This document shows positions 26,992 to 32,961 of a DNA stretch of 32,961 nucleotides, piece after piece. Under the pieces are notes generated by a model. That model was not told the origin of the DNA, made no database searches, and saw only the letters and a list, made by a program, of their open reading frames with translations. This DNA is from Candidatus Faecisoma merdavium (lineage in GTDB: Bacteria > Bacillota_I > Bacilli_A > RF39 > UBA660). The DNA lies in contig DVJX01000096.1 in NCBI GenBank assembly GCA_018716405.1, positions 1-32,961 of the forward strand, given 5' to 3'. Positions within the stretch are counted from its first letter, which is position 1. Each line of letters begins with the position of its first letter. The position numbers and the translations under genes are program-made.

Positions 26992-28176
26992 ATGGCAAAA
27001 CAAAAATTTGATCGTTCAAAACCACATGTTAACATTGGTACAATTGGACACGTAGATCATGGTAAAACTACTTTAACAGCTGCTATTACTAAATATTTAG
27101 CTGGTAAAGGTCAAGCTGACTTTGTTGATTATGCAAATATCGATAAAGCACCAGAAGAAAGAGAAAGAGGTATTACAATTAATACTTCACACGTTGAATA
27201 TCAAACAGATAAAAGACACTATGCTCACGTAGATTGCCCAGGACATGCTGATTATGTTAAAAACATGATTACAGGTGCTGCTCAAATGGATGGTGCTATC
27301 TTAGTTATTGCTGCTACAGATGGACCTATGGCTCAAACTCGTGAACACATCTTATTATCACGTCAAGTTGGAGTACCTCGTATGGTAGTATTCATGAACA
27401 AATGTGATATGGTTGATGATGAAGAATTATTAGATTTAGTTGAAATGGAAATTCGTGAATTATTAAGCGAATATGGTTTCGATGGAGATAATACTCCAAT
27501 CATCAGAGGTTCTGCATTAAAAGCATTAGAAGGAGATCCAGCTTACCAAGAAAAAATCCAAGAACTTATGGATGCTGTTGATACATGGATCGAAACTCCA
27601 GCACGTGATACTGATAAACCATTCTTAATGCCAATTGAAGATGTATTTACAATCACTGGTCGTGGAACTGTTGTTACAGGACGTGTTGAAAGAGGTCAAT
27701 TAAAATTAAATGACGAAGTTGAAATCGTTGGTTTAAAAGAAACTAAGAAAACTGTTGTTACAGGAATTGAAATGTTTAGAAAACAATTAGATTATGCTGA
27801 AGCAGGAGATAATGCTGGTGTATTATTACGTGGTATTTCTCGTGATGAAGTTGAAAGAGGTCAAGTATTAGCTAAACCAGGTACAGTTACTCCTCATACT
27901 AAATTCAAAGCTCAAGTTTATATCTTAACTAAAGAAGAAGGAGGACGTCACAAACCATTCTTTACAAATTATCGTCCACAATTCTATTTTAGAACTACAG
28001 ATGTAACTGGTGTTATTGAATTACCAGCTGGAACTGAAATGGTTATGCCAGGTGATAATGTTGAAATCACTGTTGAATTAATTGCTCCAATTGCTATCGA
28101 AAACGGAACTAAATTCTCTATCCGTGAAGGTGGACACACTGTTGGTGCAGGTAACGTTTCAGAAATTATTAAATAG
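26992..28176 (+). CDS. tuf: Elongation factor Tu
   Basis: A 394-residue GTPase that carries aminoacyl-tRNA to the ribosome. [15 protein letters not shown] (G1), [15 protein letters not shown] (G2), [25 protein letters not shown] (G3), [11 protein letters not shown] (G4), SALKALEG (G5), and domain 3 ending [17 protein letters not shown]. Complete and typical, with its own promoter and a strong terminator. Confidence 0.99.
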   Translation: MAKQKFDRSKPHVNIGTIGHVDHGKTTLTAAITKYLAGKGQADFVDYANIDKAPEERERGITINTSHVEYQTDKRHYAHVDCPGHADYVKNMITGAAQMDGAILVIAATDGPMAQTREHILLSRQVGVPRMVVFMNKCDMVDDEELLDLVEMEIRELLSEYGFDGDNTPIIRGSALKALEGDPAYQEKIQELMDAVDTWIETPARDTDKPFLMPIEDVFTITGRGTVVTGRVERGQLKLNDEVEIVGLKETKKTVVTGIEMFRKQLDYAEAGDNAGVLLRGISRDEVERGQVLAKPGTVTPHTKFKAQVYILTKEEGGRHKPFFTNYRPQFYFRTTDVTGVIELPAGTEMVMPGDNVEITVELIAPIAIENGTKFSIREGGHTVGAGNVSEIIK

Positions 28177-28200
28177 TTAGATATATCTAACTATTTTTTT
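28172..28200 (+). terminator. Terminator of tuf
   Basis: AATAGTTAGATA pairs perfectly with TATCTAACTATT, followed by seven T; the stop codon lies in the stem. Confidence 0.92.
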
Positions 28201-28245
28201 GTAAAGTTTAAAGTGATATACAATAACAATATTTTAATAAAAGTA

Positions 28246-28274
28246 TTTACATTTAAATATAATTAATGTATAAT
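28246..28274 (+). promoter_or_regulatory. Promoter of the large pilin-like gene
   Basis: TTTACA (28246-28251), 17-base spacer, TATAAT (28269-28274). Confidence 0.8.
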
Positions 28275-28296
28275 TATATCTGAAAGTAGGTAAAAA

Positions 28297-29430
28297 ATGA
28301 AAGTGATATCAAATAAAGCATTTACATTAATAGAATTATTAGCAGTAATAATAATTTTAGCTGTTGTTGCTTTAATTGCAACACCTATTGTATTAGATGT
28401 AATTGAAGATTCTAAATTATCTGTAGGTAAGTCAGAGGCTAATATAGTTTACAACGGAATTGTAAACTATTGCTTAAATGAAGAAATGGAAGCTCAATTG
28501 AATAATAATTATAAAAAAATTTGTACATCAGAGTTAGATAAAGATGATGTATCTAATATGGTTAATTTAGGAAGTGCGGAAATATTAGAAATAGAGTATA
28601 CAACTAAGTTAACCTGGCTAAAAATAAAAAGTAATGGCAATATTTATTCTTTAAAAGATAATAAAATGGTAGAAGGTGATTTAACTAAACCAGAATTGCC
28701 AATTGAATCAAAATCATTTGCAGAAGATTCATGGGAAACTATATCTGCAATAGTAAAATCTGGAAAAGCTAAAGACCACTATAATGTTGGAGATGAAAAA
28801 GAAGTTGCTTTGACCGGTGCCTATGCAGGAAATTATACAGTAAGAATATCTAATATGTCGACACCAGAAGAATGTGGTACTAAAGGATTTTCTCAAACAG
28901 CATGTGGATTTGTAGTAGAATTTGTTGATATTATTACTATGTATAATATGAATTCTACTAGTACTAATATTGGTGGATGGCCAGCAAGCGATATGAGCAG
29001 TTTTGTGAACAATAATATATATAATGCATTATCAATTGATTTAAAATCAGCTATAATTGACACAAGTTCTGTCTCAGGCCATGGGAACGACGATTCAGCT
29101 AATTTTTTATCAAAAGACAAGTTATATTTATTTTCTACTAAAGAAGTTTGGGGTAAAGAAGGCAAAAATAATAATGTAAATTATGATAGTGCTGAAGCAG
29201 AAACAAGGCAATTAGATTATTATAAAAATAAAGGAGTAACGACGGATAATTATTCAGGAGCAATAAAAAAATATCAAGATAGTGCTAGTAATTGGTGGTT
29301 ACGTTCATCTGATTCACGTTATACAAATGTTTTCTATAATGTAACTTCAAATGGTATTTTTGATGGACCTTGGATTTCTGAAAATGCTAGTCGCACTTAT
29401 GGTGTTGCCCCTGCATTTAGAATAGGATAA
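28297..29430 (+). CDS. Pilin-like surface protein with DUF6273-like C-terminal domain
   Basis: A 377-residue protein. MKVISNKA|FTLIELLAVIIILAVVALIATPIVL is a prepilin N-terminus with Phe+1 and Glu+5; the residue before the cleavage site is Ala rather than Gly. Residues ~35-130 form a pilin-like globular part with one Cys pair. Residues ~175-377 resemble DUF6273: GNYTVRISN, FVVEFVDIITMYNMN, WPASDMSSFVNNNIYNAL, LYLFSTKEVWG, and the end NWWLRSSDSRYTNVFYNV...YGVAPAFRIG. That C-terminal family occurs on many secreted proteins of gut Firmicutes. I infer an exported pilus-like or pseudopilus-associated adhesin; the partner assembly genes are not in the window. GAAAGTAGG precedes the ATG. Confidence 0.8.
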   Translation: MKVISNKAFTLIELLAVIIILAVVALIATPIVLDVIEDSKLSVGKSEANIVYNGIVNYCLNEEMEAQLNNNYKKICTSELDKDDVSNMVNLGSAEILEIEYTTKLTWLKIKSNGNIYSLKDNKMVEGDLTKPELPIESKSFAEDSWETISAIVKSGKAKDHYNVGDEKEVALTGAYAGNYTVRISNMSTPEECGTKGFSQTACGFVVEFVDIITMYNMNSTSTNIGGWPASDMSSFVNNNIYNALSIDLKSAIIDTSSVSGHGNDDSANFLSKDKLYLFSTKEVWGKEGKNNNVNYDSAEAETRQLDYYKNKGVTTDNYSGAIKKYQDSASNWWLRSSDSRYTNVFYNVTSNGIFDGPWISENASRTYGVAPAFRIG

Positions 29431-29460
29431 AAGCAAGTTATTTTATTAACTTGCTTTTTA
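29429..29460. terminator. Bidirectional terminator
   Basis: AAAAGCAAGTTA pairs perfectly with TAACTTGCTTTT around TTTTAT. It serves the pilin-like gene and the convergent FemX-type gene. Confidence 0.92.
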
Positions 29461-30700
29461 TTAAGTTCTTTAATGGCACATAGTTTCTATATAAATTATA
29501 ATTTCTTTTATGAGTTACTAATTCAAAATCACCAGCATATTCATACATATAAGATCCAAATCCTAATTTAAATTCATCTAATCCTGTATATTTTTTATCA
29601 TCTATAGTTATGTTTGACATTCCGCCTAAATTAAATTTGGTATAACCTAATTTTTTATAAATATCAATTATTTGCCATATCAGTAAATGTTTTGAATTAA
29701 AAGATTTAAAGTTTTTATCATATCCATCAAATAGTATAGTTATTTCTTTTTCTTGTTTAATTAATACTATAACTGATGTTATAATTCCATCTTGATAATT
29801 TCTTAATAGATTAGTTGCTTTTATTAATTTCTTTTTATAATAGTCTAAATATTTATCAGTGTTTATTTTTTTATTGATCAATTTTTTATTGTTCTTATTT
29901 ATGTTTTTAACTATTAATTGATTAAAGTAAAAACTTCTTTGTTCATAATAATTTAATTTTTTTTGTACTGTTTCTAAATATTTTTTAGTATCTAATTTTG
30001 TATAAAATAAGTCAATCATGTTTCTTTTAGAATAAAAGTTATAACAATCTTTAAAGTAAGTTAAATTTCTATTATAAGTTTTATTTATAAATTTATATAA
30101 TACATCAATTTGATCAATATCTCCTTTATATACTTTTATTCCATTTCTAATAGCGCTTCTTATTTTTGTTTTATATTTTTTATTAATATTATTGAATAAA
30201 TCATCAATTGGTTTATTTAAGTCAATAATAGCTTCAAATCTTGGCTTTAAAGCTTCAAAAAAGTTATTATATCCTAAATGATAATAGTTATTTTGTTTTA
30301 AGGTACTAAATATTTCGTTATACTTTGGATTTTCAATTCTTTCTTGTTTTTTGATATTATAAATTGATCTTATGATTAATGGGTTTATTTTTAATCCCAT
30401 AACTCCTTTTTTATTTAAATATAGTTTAATTTTATTACTAAACTCTCTTAATATGTTGTTGTCTTCATAGTTTAAAATATAACCTCTAGGTGCGTAAGCG
30501 TATTTAAATCCATTTTCTTTTTGTATTAAAATTAAGCTTGCAGCTTTAATTATATTATCTTGTAATAGTCCTAAAAAAACAGAATCATAATTTTGATTAT
30601 GCATAACAAATGCATATTCCGGAGTTTGATAAATTGATTTTAGTGGGCAATTTGTTATAAAGTTTGTAAATTCTTGATTAGTTAATTCTCTAAATTCCAT
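29438..30700 (-). CDS. FemABX-type peptidoglycan bridge aminoacyltransferase
   Basis: A 420-residue protein starting MEFRELTNQEF, with GGTGA seven bases upstream; the longer frame to 30886 crosses the divergent promoter region and the neighbour's coding sequence and is rejected. Two GNAT-like halves are seen: IYQTPEYAFVM, AYAPRGYIL, INPLI in the first; NNINKKYKTKIRSAIRNGIKV, then a long Lys-rich helical insert (~residues 255-320), ILFDGYDKNFKSFNSKHLLIWQIIDIYKKLGYTKFNLGG and LDEFKLGFGSYMYEYAGDFELV in the second. The family uses aminoacyl-tRNA to add amino acids to the stem peptide of lipid II at the membrane. This implies a cross-bridged cell wall. Which amino acid it adds cannot be told. Confidence 0.93.
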   Translation of the reverse strand: MEFRELTNQEFTNFITNCPLKSIYQTPEYAFVMHNQNYDSVFLGLLQDNIIKAASLILIQKENGFKYAYAPRGYILNYEDNNILREFSNKIKLYLNKKGVMGLKINPLIIRSIYNIKKQERIENPKYNEIFSTLKQNNYYHLGYNNFFEALKPRFEAIIDLNKPIDDLFNNINKKYKTKIRSAIRNGIKVYKGDIDQIDVLYKFINKTYNRNLTYFKDCYNFYSKRNMIDLFYTKLDTKKYLETVQKKLNYYEQRSFYFNQLIVKNINKNNKKLINKKINTDKYLDYYKKKLIKATNLLRNYQDGIITSVIVLIKQEKEITILFDGYDKNFKSFNSKHLLIWQIIDIYKKLGYTKFNLGGMSNITIDDKKYTGLDEFKLGFGSYMYEYAGDFELVTHKRNYNLYRNYVPLKNLIKSKLIK

Positions 30701-30716
30701 AATATTCACCAATAAA

Positions 30717-30722
30717 ATTATA
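30717..30722 (-). promoter_or_regulatory. -10 box of the FemX-type gene
   Basis: The minus strand reads TATAAT 17 bases before the ATG; no good -35 was found. With so short a leader the GGTGA site is just included. Confidence 0.45.
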
Positions 30723-30786
30723 CCATATTGTTTATTAAAAGTCATATAATTTAACTTTAGATAATATATTTTCTTAGGTGAAATAA

Positions 30787-31614
30787 ATGAAAATAGGAAT
30801 ACCAAAAGTTTTAAATTATTATTGTTTAAAAAAATGGATTTATTTTTTTGAAGAGTTAGGTATTGAAGTTGTCTATTATGATACAAATAAAAAAAGAATA
30901 GAACTTAAAGATAAAAGATGTGATAATGAAATGTGTTTATCTTTTAAATTTTTTGAGAGGCATACAGAATATTTAAAAGACAAGTGTGATTATATTTTAA
31001 TTCCTAATTTAAAATATCAAAAGTGTACAAATTTTAGAAATTTATATGATTTATGTAATAATTTATCAAATGGTAATATAATAATGTTTGATAATATTGA
31101 TAAATTAAAATATTTTATAAAAATAGGAGATAAATTAGGTTTTAAAAGAAGTGAAATTAAAAAAGCTTATTTAAAATCTTCTATTAAGTATAATAAACAA
31201 TTAAAAAAATTAAGGATAGATAATATTAATAATTTAACTAGCAATCATAAAAAAATATTATTAGTTAGTAATTATTATAATGATTCAGATAAATATATTA
31301 GTGCGATGATTAAATTATTTGATAAACATAACATAAAGACAATATATGAAGATCTGTTAAATGAAAATTGTTCAAAAAAGAAATATTTTAAAAATAATAA
31401 AATAGATTTGTTAAATGTTAATGAATACAAAAAAAATGTAGATGGTATAGTTTTTTTTGATAAAATTCCTTGCGTTTTAGATAATTTAATAAATGAATTA
31501 ATGATAGATAAAACTGATAAGCCTTATTTGAATTTATCTGTTAACGATGAAGAATCTTTATCAAAAGTAGAAGAAAAAATAGAAAGTTTTATTTCATTAA
31601 TCAATAATAATTAA
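30787..31614 (+). CDS. Short acyl-CoA dehydratase activase-like protein (DUF2229/HgdB-like)
   Basis: A 275-residue protein. KIGIPKVLNYYCLKKWIYFFEELGIEVVYYDTN, then DNEMCLSFKFFERHTEYLKDKCDYILIPNL, follow the start of DUF2229/2-hydroxyacyl-CoA dehydratase-type proteins, which bind an iron-sulfur cluster. Cys at 45, 50, 67, 80 and 90 could be ligands. Proteins of this kind are usually much longer or paired with an activase (BcrAD/BadFG type) ATPase, not seen here. Stand-alone short versions are common in Firmicutes and their role is unclear. AGGTGA lies five bases before the ATG. Divergent from the FemX-type gene with 86 bases between starts. Confidence 0.78.
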   Translation: MKIGIPKVLNYYCLKKWIYFFEELGIEVVYYDTNKKRIELKDKRCDNEMCLSFKFFERHTEYLKDKCDYILIPNLKYQKCTNFRNLYDLCNNLSNGNIIMFDNIDKLKYFIKIGDKLGFKRSEIKKAYLKSSIKYNKQLKKLRIDNINNLTSNHKKILLVSNYYNDSDKYISAMIKLFDKHNIKTIYEDLLNENCSKKKYFKNNKIDLLNVNEYKKNVDGIVFFDKIPCVLDNLINELMIDKTDKPYLNLSVNDEESLSKVEEKIESFISLINNN

Positions 31615-31693
31615 AATTATAGTTAATAATAATTTTTAATGATGTCCAATTTTTGTAAAATTTATAATATAACGCAAAAACAATCTAAAAATG

Positions 31694-31702
31694 TGCTATA
31701 AT
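31694..31702 (+). promoter_or_regulatory. Extended -10 promoter of the LCP gene
   Basis: TGCTATAAT, 19 bases upstream of the ATG, which is preceded by GGTGA. Confidence 0.55.
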
Positions 31703-31721
31703 ATTTTATGTGGTGATTTGA

Positions 31722-32961
31722 ATGAAATTTAGTATTAATAAAACTTTATATGTAATATTTACTTTTTTAATTTTATTGTTTTTAATATTCATATTTGGAA
31801 CAAATATTGTGCCATTAAAATATTTAATTTTATTATTAGTATTTTTTGTTTTATATGATATTGGTTTATTTTTCTTGTTATTTAAGAAAAATAAAAAGAA
31901 AAATATTATTGGATATGTCTTAGGTGGATTAATTATAGTATTAATGGGCGTATTATTTTACTATCTAAGTATAACAATGGGCTTTTTTAAAGGATTTGGA
32001 AATAATAAATATAAAGAAGAAAACTATTTAATTTTAGTACTAGAAGAAAGCGAATTTGATTCAATTAGCGATTTAACTAATATTGGTTATACAACTAATG
32101 AATTATCAAATATAGATAAAGCTTTGGAAAAATTAAATAATGAAACTGATATTGAAAATATTAAATATGATAATTCATCTTTAATGTTTGAAGATTTAAT
32201 AAATAAAAATGTTGATTCTGTTATGATTGAGGAATCATCTATGTCATTAATATATGAACAAAATGAAGAATATAGTGGTATGTTTAAGACTATACATACT
32301 ATAAACATTAAAACAGAAATAGAAATAAAATCTGAAGTTGATGTAACTAATTCTCCTTTTAGTATTTATATAAGCGGAATAGATTCTTATGGAAGTATTG
32401 CAACAGTATCTAGAAGTGATGTTAATATGATTGCAACAATTAATCCTAATACTAAACAAGTATTGTTGGTTTCGGTTCCAAGAGATTATTATGTTCAATT
32501 AAGGGGAACAACCGGATATAAAGATAAATTAACACATGCTGGAGTTTATGGGGTTGAAACTTCAATGGGAACTTTAGAAGATTTATTAGATACTGAAATT
32601 AATTATTATGCAAGAGTTAATTTTACATCTTTAGAAAAAATTGTTGATGCTTTAGGTGGTGTAGATGTATATTCTAAATATTCATTTACAAGTTCACAAG
32701 CAACGGGAGCAACATATTACTTTTCTAAAGGATATAACCATATGAATGGGCAACAAGCATTATCTTTTTCTCGAGAAAGAAAAGCTTTACCTGGTGGTGA
32801 TAGATCTAGGGGTGAAAATCAGCAAGCTGTAATAGATGGAATAATTAGAAAAGCTACCAGTCCTGCAATTATAACAGGCTATGTTAAAATATTAAATTCT
32901 TTAAAAGATACTTTCCAAACTAATATGACAGATACAGACATTCAAAAATTAATTAAAATGC
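31722..32961 (+). CDS. LytR-CpsA-Psr (LCP) family cell-wall polymer ligase, 3' end outside window
   Basis: 413 codons are visible. Three membrane helices come first (~residues 9-26, 34-55, 64-85) instead of the single anchor of most LCP proteins. An accessory extracellular region follows (NYLILVLEESEFDSISDL to HTINIKTE, ~100-200), like that of pneumococcal CpsA. The LCP catalytic domain starts near residue 205: SIYISGIDSYG, LLVSVPRDYYV, DKLTHAGVYG, IVDALGGVDV and FSRERKALPGGDRSRGENQQAVI, with the conserved Arg and Asp residues that bind the polyprenyl-phosphate substrate. LCP enzymes attach teichoic acids or capsule to peptidoglycan. The C-terminus lies beyond the window. Confidence 0.93.
   Translation, partial: MKFSINKTLYVIFTFLILLFLIFIFGTNIVPLKYLILLLVFFVLYDIGLFFLLFKKNKKKNIIGYVLGGLIIVLMGVLFYYLSITMGFFKGFGNNKYKEENYLILVLEESEFDSISDLTNIGYTTNELSNIDKALEKLNNETDIENIKYDNSSLMFEDLINKNVDSVMIEESSMSLIYEQNEEYSGMFKTIHTINIKTEIEIKSEVDVTNSPFSIYISGIDSYGSIATVSRSDVNMIATINPNTKQVLLVSVPRDYYVQLRGTTGYKDKLTHAGVYGVETSMGTLEDLLDTEINYYARVNFTSLEKIVDALGGVDVYSKYSFTSSQATGATYYFSKGYNHMNGQQALSFSRERKALPGGDRSRGENQQAVIDGIIRKATSPAIITGYVKILNSLKDTFQTNMTDTDIQKLIKM

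Noticed and set aside
30701-30886. 62-residue extension of the FemX-type protein
   Set aside because: It runs through the divergent promoter region and over the start of the neighbouring gene; GGTGA marks the start at 30700.

Overview
The window is AT-rich throughout and uses the standard bacterial code: TGA terminates several genes (e.g. both dinD genes) and Trp is TGG. The gene content is that of a low-GC Firmicutes lineage that has a cell wall (FemX-type bridge enzyme, LCP protein, YjcZ-like small protein) and competence genes (comEA, comEC). A small-genome gut Bacilli lineage (RF39-like or neighbours) fits, but that placement is inference; wall-less Mycoplasma with code 4 is ruled out.

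Layout. 1-1888: the 3' part of smc. 1889-9309: an accessory stretch with a dead fragment of a repeat gene, a minus-strand pair (AAA/MoxR-like ATPase with an unusual N-terminal domain, plus a VWA-like partner), and two tandem paralogues built from 4 and 6 copies of a ~74-residue HTH-like repeat joined to a sigma-factor-like C-terminal region. 9386-11783: pyrG, then def and a 58-residue YjcZ-like protein on the minus strand. 11915-14543: comEA-comEC. 14560-18964: a cassette region in which the 3' end of comEC occurs three times (once in the intact gene, twice as fragments), each copy followed by different cargo: dinD+CYTH, dinD+NIF3-like, and a frameshifted DUF1016 gene. 19114-19176: two unexplained hairpins. 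19227-19763: a DUF6512-like membrane protein. 19870-22666: dnaG-rpoD. 22748-23802: an NrtR-like regulator and a pilin-like protein. 23933-28176: rpsL-rpsG-fusA-tuf. 28297-29430: a pilin-like protein with a DUF6273-like C-terminus. 29438-31614: divergent femX-type and acyl-CoA dehydratase activase-like genes. 31722-end: a partial LCP gene.

Two regions stand out. First, the comEC 3'-end array: both fragments begin at exactly the same codon (His of the metal-binding HGDYDH motif), are preceded by the same 20-base sequence, and end at the same stop-codon/Shine-Dalgarno block, so the locus looks like serially added cassettes that each bring a replacement comEC 3' end plus cargo. Second, the repeat/sigma-like gene family between smc and pyrG: every copy carries the same palindrome plus a consensus promoter, a third copy is dead next to smc, and 85-base near-identical direct repeats (including the last codons of smc) bracket the ATPase/VWA pair. 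Both are readings of the raw sequence and have not been checked against databases.
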